DNA from: Maritalea mobilis
GTDB lineage: Bacteria > Pseudomonadota > Alphaproteobacteria > Rhodobacterales > Rhodobacteraceae
DNA length: 64,000 nucleotides
Reading direction: 5' to 3'
Assembly: GCF_019800885.1 (NCBI RefSeq)
Contig: NZ_JAHVKE010000002.1
Coordinates: 496,001 to 560,000 of the forward strand
Shown here: piece after piece, positions 1-8,768 of the stretch
Numbering within the stretch: position 1 is the stretch's first letter
Layout: every line of letters starts with the position of its first letter
Made by a program: the position numbers and the translations under genes
The notes under the pieces: generated by a model
The model's database searches: none
The model's input: the letters and a program-made list of their open reading frames with translations, nothing else
What the model was told of the DNA's origin: nothing

Positions 1-187
1 CGTTTCGATCCTCGACACCGAATTCGAGGGGCGGATCCTCGGTGAAACGCATGTTGGCATGCGCTCGGCCATCCGGCCCGAGATCTCCGGACAGGCCTGG
101 ATCACCGGCACGCATCAGCACATGCTTGACCCGTCCGACCCGTTCCCGCTGGGGTATCGCCTCTCCGACACCTGGCCGGGGGCTTAG
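1..187 (+). CDS. proline racemase family protein, C-terminal fragment
   Basis: Only the last 61 codons are in the window; the start lies upstream of base 1. The frame opening at base 2 contains [19 protein letters not shown] and ends LSDTWPGA, a pattern seen at the end of proline racemase, 4-hydroxyproline 2-epimerase and trans-3-hydroxyproline dehydratase enzymes, which act on the alpha carbon of (hydroxy)proline in the cytosol. The residues that separate racemase, epimerase and dehydratase lie upstream, so the exact reaction cannot be named. The TAG stop (185-187) overlaps the TAA of the convergent DUF2834 gene (184-186). Confidence 0.8.
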   Translation, partial: VSILDTEFEGRILGETHVGMRSAIRPEISGQAWITGTHQHMLDPSDPFPLGYRLSDTWPGA

Positions 188-501
188 GCCGCCACGCGGC
201 CCGGGCGCGCCTTGAGGAACAGGGCTAGCGGCAAGCCGCAACTCACGCCGATACCATAGGTCGCGGGGATGACGAGCAGGAACACCCAGTCCTTCTTGGT
301 AAAGGCCTCTACCAACGCCCAGATGGTCAGCGCCACGGCGGCAATGGTCAGGTCGTAAACCAGCGCGGTGGTGGCGTCGTTGACGTACCAGGCGTCGATC
401 ATCGGCCCCAGCGACCAGCCGTTTTCCGCGAACCAGGCGTAGAAATACGTCCAGGGCAGGATCGCCCCGATGATGACGAGAAGAAGATAGACATAGCGCA
501 T
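184..501 (-). CDS. DUF2834 small membrane protein
   Basis: A 105-residue protein of unknown function. It has three evident hydrophobic helices at about residues 3-20, 44-65 and 71-93, with a conserved-looking LPLALFL near the end; length and pattern fit the DUF2834 family of small inner-membrane proteins. The ATG at 501 is preceded by a purine-poor leader, so the start is moderately sure. It stands alone, convergent with the proline racemase-like gene, and its upstream side faces the 365-base non-coding stretch before the ETF-ubiquinone oxidoreductase gene. Confidence 0.7.
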   Translation of the reverse strand: MRYVYLLLVIIGAILPWTYFYAWFAENGWSLGPMIDAWYVNDATTALVYDLTIAAVALTIWALVEAFTKKDWVFLLVIPATYGIGVSCGLPLALFLKARPGRVAA

Positions 502-866
502 GGATCACCCGTTCTTGGCCACGATCACTCACTTAGCGGTCTGAGCCCGCAGGTCACCCCCGCAACGACCGCAGGTCAAGACCGGCGCATCAGCGGGAAT
601 GGGCGGAACCGGTTTCAGACAAAAAGGCAATCATTGCCGAATCGACGGGGCGCGGATTGGCACCACACATTCAGCCGCTCGGACACAAAAGAAACACGTC
701 GCGACCATCAACAGGGTTGGTGGGACAACATATCATGCTGCACTGCGACAACGTGATGCCGCGTCACGATTGACCCGGGCGCGCCTGTCCAATACGCCTT
801 CGCGAAAGATTATTGCGCGAAACGCCCTGCCAAAGGGGCCTGACGACGACAGCCAAGGGGAAGAGG
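502..866. other. 365-base intergenic region, divergent promoters
   Basis: This stretch separates the leftward DUF2834 gene from the rightward ETF-QO gene. I see no convincing gene: the open frame at 599-901 has poor codon use and runs into ETF-QO. A weak promoter candidate for ETF-QO is TTGACC at 770-775 with TACGCC 17 bases downstream (793-798). The Shine-Dalgarno-like GGGGAAGAGG lies at 857-866, directly before the chosen ATG. Confidence 0.4.
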
Positions 867-2522
867 ATGTCCGATATCGAACGCGAGAGCATGGAATATG
901 ACGTGGTCATCGTCGGCGCCGGCCCATCTGGCCTGTCCGCTGCGATCCGCCTCAAGCAGATCAACCCCGATCTCAATGTCGTCCTGTTGGAAAAGGGCTC
1001 GGAAGTCGGTGCGCATATCCTGTCGGGCGCCGTGCTGGACCCGGTGGGCCTGAACCAGCTGATCCCGGACTGGAAAGAAAAAGGCGCGCCGCTCAACACG
1101 CCGGTCGAGGATGACAAGTTCTACATCCTCGGCGAAGGCGGCGGTATTCGCATCCCGAATTCGGTCATGCCGCGCCTGATGAACAACCACGGCAACTACG
1201 TGGTCTCGATGGGCAATGTCTGCCGCTGGCTGGCGGAACAGGCCGAGGAACTGGGCGTCGAGATCTTCCCGGGCATGGCCTGTTCGGAACTCGTCTACGG
1301 CGAGGACGGCGAGGTCAAAGGCGTCGTCGCGGGCGAATTCGGCAAGAACCCCGATGGCACGCCCGGTGACGGCTACGAACCCGGCATGGAACTGCACGGC
1401 AAATACGTCTTCCTGGGTGAGGGCGTGCGCGGTTCTCTGACCAAGGAGGTCATGGGGAAATACGGCCTTCAGAACGGCAAATGCCCGCAGAAATTCGGCA
1501 TCGGCATGAAGGAGATCTGGGAGATCGACCCCGCGAAGCACAAGCCGGGTCATGTCATGCACACGATGGGCTGGCCGCTGGGCAAGAACGCCGGGGGCGG
1601 GTCCTTCGTCTATCACCTCGAGAACAACCAGGTCTACGTGGGCTTCGTGGTGCACCTGAACTACGAGAACCCGTATCTTTCGCCCTACCAGGAATTCCAG
1701 CGCTTCAAGCATCACCCGATGATCGAAGAGCTGTTGAGGGGCGGCAAGCGCGTGGCCTATGGCGCGCGCGCCATTTCCGAAGGCGGCTGGCAGTCGATGC
1801 CCAAGGCCGTTGCCCCGGGGGCTGCGATCCTCGGGTGCGGCGTGGGCCTGGTGAACGTGCCGCGCATCAAGGGCAACCACAACGCCATGTTGTCCGGCAT
1901 CGAGGCCGCCGAGGCCGCCGCGGCCGCCATCGCCGACGGACGCTCGGGCGACGAGTTGACGGCCTATGACGACTACATCCACGAAGACGGCCCGATCGCC
2001 CGCGACCTCAAGCCGGTGCGCAACGTCAAGCCCCTCTGGTCGCATTACGGCATCATCGGCGGCGTCATCCTCGGCGGGATCGACATGTGGGTCGGCAGCC
2101 TGACCGGCTGGAACCCGTTTGGCACGCTCAGGCACCACAAGTCCGACGCGGCCCATACCGGCAAGGCGAAGGACTTCAAACCGATCGACTATCCCAAGCC
2201 GGACGGCAAGATCAGCTTCGATCGCCTGACCAATGTCAGCTTCTCGATGACCAACCACGAGGAAAGTCAGCCCTCGCACCTGCAACTCATGGATCCCGAG
2301 ATCCCGATCAAGGTGAACCTGCCCGAATACGCCGAGCCCGCGCAGCGTTACTGCCCGGCCGGTGTGTACGAGGTCGTCGAAGAAAAGGGCGAGGCGCCGC
2401 GCTTCGTCGTGAATTTCCAGAACTGCGTCCACTGCAAGACCTGCGATATCAAGGACCCGTCGCAGAATATCAACTGGACGGTCCCGCAGGGCGGCGACGG
2501 GCCGAATTACCCGAACATGTGA
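867..2522 (+). CDS. electron transfer flavoprotein-ubiquinone oxidoreductase (ETF-QO)
   Basis: Inner-membrane-associated flavoprotein that takes electrons from reduced ETF (EtfAB, encoded at 44.7-46.4 kb) and passes them to ubiquinone. The 551-residue product has the FAD-binding GAGPSG at residues 17-22, a long body typical of the family, and a C-terminal 4Fe-4S cluster formed by the Cys of RYCPAGVYE and CVHCKTC. Length matches the family. The ATG at 867 (MSDIERESMEYD) was preferred to the in-frame ATG at 813 because a purine-rich ribosome site ends just before it and the FAD motif is then at the usual distance. The gene appears to be monocistronic; the TPR gene follows after 89 bases with its own ribosome site. 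Confidence 0.95.
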   Translation: MSDIERESMEYDVVIVGAGPSGLSAAIRLKQINPDLNVVLLEKGSEVGAHILSGAVLDPVGLNQLIPDWKEKGAPLNTPVEDDKFYILGEGGGIRIPNSVMPRLMNNHGNYVVSMGNVCRWLAEQAEELGVEIFPGMACSELVYGEDGEVKGVVAGEFGKNPDGTPGDGYEPGMELHGKYVFLGEGVRGSLTKEVMGKYGLQNGKCPQKFGIGMKEIWEIDPAKHKPGHVMHTMGWPLGKNAGGGSFVYHLENNQVYVGFVVHLNYENPYLSPYQEFQRFKHHPMIEELLRGGKRVAYGARAISEGGWQSMPKAVAPGAAILGCGVGLVNVPRIKGNHNAMLSGIEAAEAAAAAIADGRSGDELTAYDDYIHEDGPIARDLKPVRNVKPLWSHYGIIGGVILGGIDMWVGSLTGWNPFGTLRHHKSDAAHTGKAKDFKPIDYPKPDGKISFDRLTNVSFSMTNHEESQPSHLQLMDPEIPIKVNLPEYAEPAQRYCPAGVYEVVEEKGEAPRFVVNFQNCVHCKTCDIKDPSQNINWTVPQGGDGPNYPNM

Positions 2523-2611
2523 TGAGCGGATGGCAGGCCACCGGTCGGGGCGCATTGCCCTTGCCGGGGCGGCGGCCTAGTCTCCTCTGCGACGACCTTA
2601 GGAGAGCTTGC

Positions 2612-4336
2612 ATGACCCCGTTTCGCCCCCTTGCCCGCGCCGGCTTGATCGCCGCGGCCCTTGCCCTGACCGGCCAGGCTGCCCACGCGCAGGAAGAGGG
2701 CGCTGCCGCCCGCAGCCCGGATATCGGATTGGCCGGTTCCTACCTTGCCGCGCGCGCTGCCGTCATCTCGGGGGACCATGCCGAGGCAGCCGAGTATTTC
2801 GAACGCGCTTTGCTGTCTGACCCGGGCAATCCAACACTGATCGGCAACGCGGTCTTCGCCAATGCCGCGCTCGGCCGGTTCGACCGCGCCGCGGCGCTTG
2901 CCGAAGACATGCCCGCCGATGCGCAGGGGCAGGAACTGGTCGACCTTGTTCGCTTTGTCGAATGGATCCGCCTGGACGAGATGGAGCGTGCCGCCGCAGC
3001 CATGGCCGAGGGGTATGGCGCCGGACCCTTCGTCGACGGGTTGGCCTCTGGTTGGATCGCGCTGGGTGAAGGGGACATGACCGAAGCCGTGCGCACCTTT
3101 CAATCGCTGGCCGACGACCGTGTCCTGTCGCAGTTGGGGTGGCTCCACCTCGCCCTTGCCCAAGCCGCTGTCGGAGATTTCGAGCGCGCCAATGAGATCC
3201 TGTCCGGAGACCAGATCGGCCCGATCAACCAGACCGAGCGCGTGATCGCCGCCCGCGCGGAGATCCTCGTGCAACTTGACCGGCGTGGCGATGCGCTAGA
3301 CCTGCTCGATGGCTTCACGCAGCGCGTTCCCGACCCCGCATTGCTTGAGCTTCAGGCTCGGATCGGGGCCGGGGCCGAGGGGCCTTACGCGTTCGTCACG
3401 GATGCGAGCGAAGGACTGGCCGAGGTTTTCTTCACCGTGGCCGTGGCGCTCGGCAATGACGTGCCCTCGACCCTGCCGCTGATCTATGCGCAGGCCGCCA
3501 CCGAGATTGACCCCGAGCATTACGACGCGGCGATGCTGGCGGCCACGCTGCTGTTCGAAGCGGAGCAGAACGACCTCGCTGCCGCAGCGTTCGAGACTGT
3601 GCCCGAAGGCGCCGATCAATATGTCGAAGCCCAGATGGGCCGCGCCGAGGCGATCGAGGAGATGGGGGATATCGAGGCCGCCACGGCGGTACTCGCCGAC
3701 CTTGCAGCCGCGCGCCCCGACCTTGCCAGTGTTCTGGCGGCATATGGCGACATGCTTCGCCGTGGCGAACAATGCGGCATGGCGATCGACGCCTATACCG
3801 ATGCGCTCGACTTGGTGGACACGACGCAGCCGCGCTACTGGTTCGTCTATTACGCGCGCGGGATCTGTAATCATCGCGAAGACAACTGGGATGCGGCAGA
3901 AGACGACTTGCGCCAGGCCCTCGTGCTCAACCCCGAGCAGCCGCAAGTCCTGAACTACCTCGGCTATTCGTTGGTCGAACAGCGACGCAATCTCGACGAA
4001 GCCCTCGACATGATCGAACGCGCTGTCGCCGCGCGCCCTGACAGCGGTTACATCGTGGACTCGCTTGGTTGGGTATTCTACCGCCTCGGCCGCTATGACG
4101 AAGCCGTCGAACCGATGGAGCGTGCGGCGGAGCTTCTTCCGACCGACCCCATCATCAATGACCATCTCGGCGACGTGTACTGGATGGTCGGCCGGGAACG
4201 CGAGGCGCGCTTTCAGTGGGAACGTGCCCTCAGCTTCGATCCGGAGCCGGAGGAAGCCGAACGCATCCGCCGCAAGCTGGATCTGGGTCTCGACCGCGTT
4301 CTCCAGGAAGAAGAGTCGGTCGGCGAAACCCAGTGA
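2612..4336 (+). CDS. secreted tetratricopeptide-repeat protein
   Basis: A 574-residue protein with a signal peptide (positively charged start, hydrophobic core at about 11-21, likely cleavage after AHA at residue 26), so probably periplasmic or outer-membrane associated. The mature part is a chain of TPR-like helical pairs; the clearest lie in the last 200 residues ([56 protein letters not shown]). Such proteins are scaffolds for protein contacts; no enzyme motif is visible. AGGAGA at 2600-2605 precedes the ATG. The last four bases overlap ispE, suggesting translational coupling. The larger open frame reaching back to 2087 overlaps ETF-QO and was discarded. Confidence 0.85.
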   Translation: MTPFRPLARAGLIAAALALTGQAAHAQEEGAAARSPDIGLAGSYLAARAAVISGDHAEAAEYFERALLSDPGNPTLIGNAVFANAALGRFDRAAALAEDMPADAQGQELVDLVRFVEWIRLDEMERAAAAMAEGYGAGPFVDGLASGWIALGEGDMTEAVRTFQSLADDRVLSQLGWLHLALAQAAVGDFERANEILSGDQIGPINQTERVIAARAEILVQLDRRGDALDLLDGFTQRVPDPALLELQARIGAGAEGPYAFVTDASEGLAEVFFTVAVALGNDVPSTLPLIYAQAATEIDPEHYDAAMLAATLLFEAEQNDLAAAAFETVPEGADQYVEAQMGRAEAIEEMGDIEAATAVLADLAAARPDLASVLAAYGDMLRRGEQCGMAIDAYTDALDLVDTTQPRYWFVYYARGICNHREDNWDAAEDDLRQALVLNPEQPQVLNYLGYSLVEQRRNLDEALDMIERAVAARPDSGYIVDSLGWVFYRLGRYDEAVEPMERAAELLPTDPIINDHLGDVYWMVGREREARFQWERALSFDPEPEEAERIRRKLDLGLDRVLQEEESVGETQ

Positions 4337-5166
4337 TCGAACGTGCTGCCCCCGCAAAGGTCAATCTTGCGCTGCATGTGACAGGGCGGCGGGACGATGG
4401 ATATCACCTGCTCGATTCGTTGGTGGTCTTCGCTGATATCGACGATCGCATTTCGGTGCGCGATGCGCCGGAGCTGTCCCTATCCGTGACTGGGCCGCGT
4501 GCAGCCGGTGTGCCGACCGACAGCTCGAACCTTGTCTGGCAAGCGGCCGAGTGGTTGGGGCAGCCGGACGGCGCGGCGATCACGCTGGAAAAACATTTGC
4601 CCCATGCGGGTGGTATCGGCGGCGGGTCGTCTGATGCTGCGGCCACGATCCATGCCCTGTGCTCGCTTTGGAACAGACCACCCCCCAGCCCGGAAGAGAC
4701 GCTCTCGCTCGGCGCCGACCTGCCAGTGTGCCTTTTCGGGAAGCCGGCCCGCATGCGTGGGGTCGGAGAGGTGATCGAACCGCTTCCCCCGCTCCCGCCG
4801 CTGTGGCTGGTTCTCGCCAACGCCGGTGTCGAGGTGCCGACGGGGCCTGTCTTCAAATCGCTTGAACGCACCGACAATCCGCCTTTGCCAGAGCCCGATT
4901 GGACCGATCTTGCATCTTTGGTCGAGTATCTGTGCCGCGCAAGAAATGATCTTGAACCGCCGGCCCGCGCGCTTGTCCCTGACATCGAACAGGTCATCGC
5001 CCATCTCAATGCGCAGCCCGGCTGCCTCATGGCCCGAATGAGCGGGTCCGGTGGGACCTGCTTTGGCCTGTTCGCGCATGAGGAGGCTGCGCGCATGGCC
5101 GCCGCTGTGATCGGCAAGGCACATCCCGCGTGGTGGGTCGACGCCGGGGCTGTTCTCGCGGCGTAG
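4333..5166 (+). CDS. ispE: 4-diphosphocytidyl-2-C-methyl-D-erythritol kinase
   Basis: Cytosolic GHMP kinase of the MEP isoprenoid pathway that phosphorylates CDP-ME at the 2-hydroxyl. The 277-residue product opens [20 protein letters not shown] (substrate-binding Lys), has the ATP-binding [14 protein letters not shown] loop, and ends with the [12 protein letters not shown] glycine-rich motif. The GTG at 4333 was chosen because it overlaps the TGA of the TPR gene (GTGA) and places the family N terminus correctly. The gene ends just before a 30-nt palindrome; the convergent neighbour ispB works in the same isoprenoid pathway. Confidence 0.95.
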   Translation: MIERAAPAKVNLALHVTGRRDDGYHLLDSLVVFADIDDRISVRDAPELSLSVTGPRAAGVPTDSSNLVWQAAEWLGQPDGAAITLEKHLPHAGGIGGGSSDAAATIHALCSLWNRPPPSPEETLSLGADLPVCLFGKPARMRGVGEVIEPLPPLPPLWLVLANAGVEVPTGPVFKSLERTDNPPLPEPDWTDLASLVEYLCRARNDLEPPARALVPDIEQVIAHLNAQPGCLMARMSGSGGTCFGLFAHEEAARMAAAVIGKAHPAWWVDAGAVLAA

Positions 5167-5174
5167 GCCGTTTC

Positions 5175-5204
5175 GCCGAATAATCTTCTAGAAGATTATT
5201 CGGC
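5175..5204. terminator. 30-nt perfect palindrome, bidirectional terminator-like
   Basis: Left half GCCGAATAATCTTCT is followed immediately by its exact reverse complement, so a 15-base-pair stem with practically no loop could form on either strand. It fills the gap between the stop codons of ispE (rightward) and ispB (leftward). A palindrome of the same length and the same outer six bases recurs at 16361-16390. A role as shared transcription terminator is inferred from position and symmetry. Confidence 0.6.
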
Positions 5205-5205
5205 C

Positions 5206-6207
5206 TCAGTTCAGCCGCGCGACCACGTAATCGGCGAGGTCGATCATCATCTCGCGCAGGGGATGATCCGGAAGGATCGACAGGGCGGATTTCGCCTCGG
5301 CGACATAGGCATTGGCCACGTCACGGGTTTCTTCCAGCGTGCCGTGGCGGCGCAGCAACTCCAGCGCGTGTTCAAGGTCGCCATCCTGCTGGTCGCCCTT
5401 TTCGATGGTCCGTTTCCAGAAGGCACGTTCGTCTTCATCGGCGCGGGCCACGGCACGGATCACGGGAAGCGTCAGCTTGCGCTCACGGAAATCGTCGCCC
5501 GTGTTCTTGCCGATCTCGCCGCCGGTGCCGCCCCAGTCCAAGAGGTCGTCCGCCATCTGGAACGCAATGCCCAGACCGTCGCCATAGGTGGCGAGCGCTT
5601 TGATTACGTCTTCATCCTTGCCGGCGATCACCCCGCCGACCTCGCAGGCTGCCTCGAACAGCGCCGCGGTTTTGCCGCGGATCACCTGCAGGTAGATCTC
5701 TTCGGTCGTGGCGAGGTTCATGGCGGCCGTAAGCTGAAGCACTTCGCCCTCGGCGATCGTCGCGGCCGCGTTGGACAGGATGTTCAGGACCCGCAGGTTT
5801 CCGGTCTCGACCATCAACTGGAACGACCGGGCGAACAGGTAATCCCCGACGAGAACGCTCGATTTGTTGTCCCACAGAAGGTTCGCCGTGGGGCGACCGC
5901 GCCGTTTCTCGCTTTCGTCAACCACGTCGTCATGCAGCAGCGTCGCGGTGTGGATGAACTCCACCGTCGCGGCCAGTTTCTGATGCGCATCGCCTTCGTA
6001 GCCACAGAGCCGTGCGGCGGCCAGCGTCAGCATCGGTCGCACGCGTTTGCCACCGGCTTCGACCAGATGCGCCGTCACCTCGGGAATGCGCGGCGCGTGT
6101 TTCGAGGCCATCCGGGCGCGGATCAGGTCGCCGACGGCGGCCAGATCGTCAGCCAGTGCGGCCTGCATCCGTTCATGCGGTTTGGTGGCGGCGTCGTCGA
6201 GGCTCAT
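5206..6207 (-). CDS. ispB: trans-polyprenyl (octa/decaprenyl) diphosphate synthase
   Basis: Cytosolic prenyltransferase that extends farnesyl diphosphate with isopentenyl units to make the ubiquinone side chain. The 333-residue protein has both aspartate-rich motifs: the first in TATLLHDDVVDESEKRRG and the second in FQMADDLLDWGG. Product chain length (C40, C45 or C50) cannot be read from sequence; C50 is usual in alphaproteobacteria. It is convergent with ispE and starts 58 bases from the divergent DUF2007 gene. ATG at 6207 gives the normal family length. Confidence 0.93.
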   Translation of the reverse strand: MSLDDAATKPHERMQAALADDLAAVGDLIRARMASKHAPRIPEVTAHLVEAGGKRVRPMLTLAAARLCGYEGDAHQKLAATVEFIHTATLLHDDVVDESEKRRGRPTANLLWDNKSSVLVGDYLFARSFQLMVETGNLRVLNILSNAAATIAEGEVLQLTAAMNLATTEEIYLQVIRGKTAALFEAACEVGGVIAGKDEDVIKALATYGDGLGIAFQMADDLLDWGGTGGEIGKNTGDDFRERKLTLPVIRAVARADEDERAFWKRTIEKGDQQDGDLEHALELLRRHGTLEETRDVANAYVAEAKSALSILPDHPLREMMIDLADYVVARLN

Positions 6208-6265
6208 GCGCCCAGTCCTTCCGTGTCACTCGACAAGCGCGGGCAGGGGGCCTACATGCCGAAAC

Positions 6266-6481
6266 ATGCTTGAGGTGATGCGCAGCAACGACCCGACCCA
6301 GATCGCCTTTGCCTCGGCGCTGTTGTCGGGCGAGGGTATAGAGGTGTTCGAGATGGACGTCCATATGAGCGTCCTCGAAGGCTCCATAGGCGTTTTGCCG
6401 CGCCGCCTGATGGTCCGGCGCGAAGATGCGCACATGGCCCGGGCGGCGCTGCGCGACAACGATCTTCCGGTGACAGAGTGA
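6266..6481 (+). CDS. DUF2007 domain protein (putative signal-transducing)
   Basis: A 71-residue cytosolic protein. The order RSNDPTQIAFASALLSGEGI followed by VHMSVLEGSIGVLPRRLMV is the DUF2007 fold seen in many Rhodobacterales, where it regularly precedes a methyltransferase gene as here. The name 'signal transducing' comes from a PII-like fold; the real role is unknown. ATG at 6266 was chosen over an internal ATG at 6278 because homologues begin about four residues before the RxxDP motif. Its stop overlaps the next start as GTGA. Confidence 0.8.
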   Translation: MLEVMRSNDPTQIAFASALLSGEGIEVFEMDVHMSVLEGSIGVLPRRLMVRREDAHMARAALRDNDLPVTE

Positions 6482-7215
6482 GCGAAGCGGGCCTGACCCG
6501 CGATGCGTTTCTCGGCGGGCGTGTGCAGGCATGGCAGCCCGCGAAAGGCTATCGCGCGGGGACGGACCCTGTGTTTCTTGCGGCCGCTTGCCCGGCCAGG
6601 CCCGGGGAGGCGGTCCTCGAACTGGGCTGCGGGGTTGGCGTGGCTTCCCTTTGCCTCGGCGCGCGGGTCGAAGGCCTGCACATCTCGGGCGTGGAGCGTC
6701 AGCTCGCCTATGCCGATCTGGCGCGGCGCAACGGGCTTGACGTGGTCGAGGCCGATCTGACCGCTTTGCCGCCGGATCTGCGCGCGCGCAGTTTCGACCA
6801 TGTCATGGCCAACCCACCCTATTTTGCCGAAGGGGATGGCACCCCGGCCAGCGATGTCGGCCGCGAGGGGGCGTTTCGCGAGGATACGCCCCTATCCGCG
6901 TGGATCGAGACCGCTCGCGCCCGCTTGAAGCCCAAGGGTTGGCTGAGCTTGATCCAACTGGCCGAGCGTTTACCCGAATGCCTGACTGCCCTGTCCCGTG
7001 GTTTCGGCTCCGTCGCTGTTCTGCCCGTGCAATCGCGCGCGGGCCGGTCTGCGGGGCGGGTCCTGATCCGGGCGCGCAAGGGCGGGAAGGCCCCGTTCAG
7101 GCTGCTGGCGCCTTTCCTGGTACACGAACAGCCGCATCATCTGTCAGATGGCGACGACTATACCGCGCTTGCCGCCGCGGTGCTGAGAGACGGCGCTTCC
7201 ATAGATTTTCAATAA
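6478..7215 (+). CDS. TrmN6-like N6-adenine methyltransferase
   Basis: A 245-residue class I SAM-dependent methyltransferase. VLELGCGVGVASLCLGAR is the SAM-binding motif I, and MANPPYF is the NPPY signature of amino-group methylases acting on adenine or glutamine. Overall layout fits the tRNA1(Val) A37 N6-methyltransferase family, but rRNA or other targets are possible. The GTG start at 6478 overlaps the DUF2007 stop by four bases, indicating coupled translation. Confidence 0.8.
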   Translation: MSEAGLTRDAFLGGRVQAWQPAKGYRAGTDPVFLAAACPARPGEAVLELGCGVGVASLCLGARVEGLHISGVERQLAYADLARRNGLDVVEADLTALPPDLRARSFDHVMANPPYFAEGDGTPASDVGREGAFREDTPLSAWIETARARLKPKGWLSLIQLAERLPECLTALSRGFGSVAVLPVQSRAGRSAGRVLIRARKGGKAPFRLLAPFLVHEQPHHLSDGDDYTALAAAVLRDGASIDFQ

Positions 7216-7341
7216 AACTGGGGCGCCTTGGCCCGCGCGACCGCCGCTTAAGCATAATCCAATCGAATGCAAGGGATGACACGACTCGGATTCCGTGCTG
7301 CACTCGTGATGTGAATGTCACATGTCAGAGGAGGACTATCC

Positions 7342-7506
7342 ATGTCGCTTGGTGCACATCTTCAGGAACTCAAGAAGAAACATGCGACTCTCTCTGCCCG
7401 TGTCGAAGAGGCTGAGCGCAGTCCCGGCACCGACGACCTCACCATTCGCGCGCTCAAGAAGGAAAAGCTGCGCCTGAAAGAAGAAATCAGCCGTCTCGAC
7501 GCCTGA
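7342..7506 (+). CDS. DUF465 (YdcH-like) small coiled-coil protein
   Basis: A 54-residue, strongly charged protein with HLQELKKKHATLSARVEEAE and a second Lys/Glu-rich helix ending EEISRLDA; this is the short helical hairpin of DUF465. Function is unknown. The start at 7342 has GGAGGA at 7329-7334; an in-frame ATG at 7315 lacks such a site. It lies 126 bases after the methyltransferase and probably has its own promoter. Confidence 0.8.
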   Translation: MSLGAHLQELKKKHATLSARVEEAERSPGTDDLTIRALKKEKLRLKEEISRLDA

Positions 7507-7781
7507 TCGGCCTGGCGCGGCCGCAACGGTCGCGCCGCCTGCCGCGCCTGGTATGATGCCGGCCTTTGTGCCGGGCGAAATCCATTGCGCTATCGGCAAC
7601 CGGACAAACCCTGCGCCACGGTATACAAAGGTCCGCAATGCGACCTTGTTTTCCTTGGCTCCGTCAAGCATTGCATTTTTGGAAAACCGGGCTTTCCGCC
7701 ATTCATCTGGTGGCGGAACCCATGCTGACCTAATTGTGTCGGCAGGGGAGGTGAAGACCTTTGTTGGAAAGGACGACACCG

Positions 7782-7898
7782 ATGTACGTGATCTCTTCTC
7801 AGACGCATATCCATGACGTAGTTGCCCGCGCCAAGCGCGAGCGCGCGAAATATGTTGCCGGTCTGGTTGGGCGCATCTTTCATCCGCACCGCGGCTGA
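7782..7898 (+). CDS. predicted 38-residue basic small protein
   Basis: A short open frame, M-Y-V-I-S-S start, with an Arg/Lys-rich helix ARAKRERAKYVAGLVGRIF and C-terminal HPHRG. A good ribosome site (GGAAAGGA, 7766-7773) sits 8 bases before the ATG, and a strong terminator begins 21 bases after the stop. Third-position GC is lower than in neighbouring genes, which weakens the case. It recalls the short basic helical proteins common in Rhodobacterales (DUF1127-type and similar), but I do not recognise the family with certainty and no function can be given. Confidence 0.45.
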   Translation: MYVISSQTHIHDVVARAKRERAKYVAGLVGRIFHPHRG

Positions 7899-7919
7899 TC
7901 GACAGATCGTCGAAAGCGA

Positions 7920-7949
7920 AAAAAGGCCGGGCGTCCACCCGGCCTTTTT
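7920..7949. terminator. Rho-independent terminator, bidirectional
   Basis: A 12-base-pair stem (AAAAAGGCCGGG against CCCGGCCTTTTT) with a six-base loop CGTCCA. The A and T runs make it a good intrinsic terminator on both strands, ending the rightward small ORF at 7782-7898 and the leftward phaB. Confidence 0.9.
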
Positions 7950-7972
7950 CCTTTTTTGGGTATGCTATCCGG

Positions 7973-8695
7973 TCAGACGAAGAACTGCGCCCCGTTGGCC
8001 GAGATCGTCGAGCCATTGATGAAGCCGGCATCATCCGAGGCGAGGAAGACGACGCAACGCGCGATCTCTTCCGGTTCACCCAAGCGGCCCGCCGGGATCT
8101 GCGCGATGATCGATTCGCGCACCTTTTCCGGCACGGCCATGACCATCTCGGTCGCGATATAGCCGGGGCAGATCGCGTTGGCCGTGATGCCGGCGCGTGC
8201 GCCTTCCTGGGCCAGCGATTTCACGATGCCCAGGTCGCCCGCCTTGGTCGCGGCATAGTTCACCTGCGCGAACTGGCCCTTCTGCCCGTTGATCGAAGAG
8301 ATGACGATGACGCGACCGAACTTGCGCTCGCGCATGCCGGGCCAGAGCGGGTGCACCGTGTTGAAGACGCCGGTCAGGTTGGTGTCGATCACTTCGTGCC
8401 ACTGTTCGGGGGTCATCTTGTGGAAGGGCGCGTCACGGGTGATGCCGGCATTGGCGACGACCACGTCGATCGGGCCAAGATCGGCTTCGACCTTTGCCAG
8501 ACCCTCCTTGGAGGAGTCGTAATCGGCCACGTTCCACTTGTAGGTCTTGATCCCGGTCTCTTCCGTGAACTTCGCGGCTTTCTCGTCATTGCCGGCATAG
8601 GTCGCAGCGACCTCATAGCCCTCGGCTTTGAGCGCCTTGGAAATGGCTTCCCCGATTCCACGGGTGCCGCCGGTGACGAGCGCAACTTTTGCCAT
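7973..8695 (-). CDS. phaB: acetoacetyl-CoA reductase
   Basis: Cytosolic NADPH-dependent short-chain reductase that converts acetoacetyl-CoA to (R)-3-hydroxybutyryl-CoA for polyhydroxybutyrate and the ethylmalonyl-CoA pathway. The 240-residue product has TGGTRGIG for cofactor binding, SSINGQKGQFAQVNYAATKA with the catalytic Ser, Tyr and Lys, and PGYIATEMV, all typical of PhaB. The ATG at 8695 follows GGAGGAGAAC; the longer open frame to 8797 is not needed. Upstream (8696-8768) carries TATAAC-like sequence that could be a -10 box. The patatin-like gene and phaA lie upstream on the same strand. Confidence 0.95.
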   Translation of the reverse strand: MAKVALVTGGTRGIGEAISKALKAEGYEVAATYAGNDEKAAKFTEETGIKTYKWNVADYDSSKEGLAKVEADLGPIDVVVANAGITRDAPFHKMTPEQWHEVIDTNLTGVFNTVHPLWPGMRERKFGRVIVISSINGQKGQFAQVNYAATKAGDLGIVKSLAQEGARAGITANAICPGYIATEMVMAVPEKVRESIIAQIPAGRLGEPEEIARCVVFLASDDAGFINGSTISANGAQFFV

Positions 8696-8768
8696 GTTCT
8701 CCTCCGTTTTGGCTTTGTTCATTGGAAACTTTGTTATATTGCTGCGCTCGCAAACGCAACATTGTTGC

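Noticed and set aside
599-901. 100-codon plus-strand frame before ETF-QO
   Set aside because: Poor codon use, no ribosome site and overlap with the ETF-QO start.
810-2555. Long antisense open frame (581 codons) opposite the ETF-QO gene
   Set aside because: Composition is that of a GC-rich shadow frame (many Arg, His, Ala, Asp); the plus strand encodes a complete known enzyme.
2087-2611. In-frame upstream extension of the TPR gene
   Set aside because: Overlaps ETF-QO in another frame; a ribosome site and signal peptide mark the start at 2612.
7553-7816. 87-codon plus-strand frame after the DUF465 gene
   Set aside because: No ribosome site or family pattern; overlaps the better supported 38-residue ORF in another frame.
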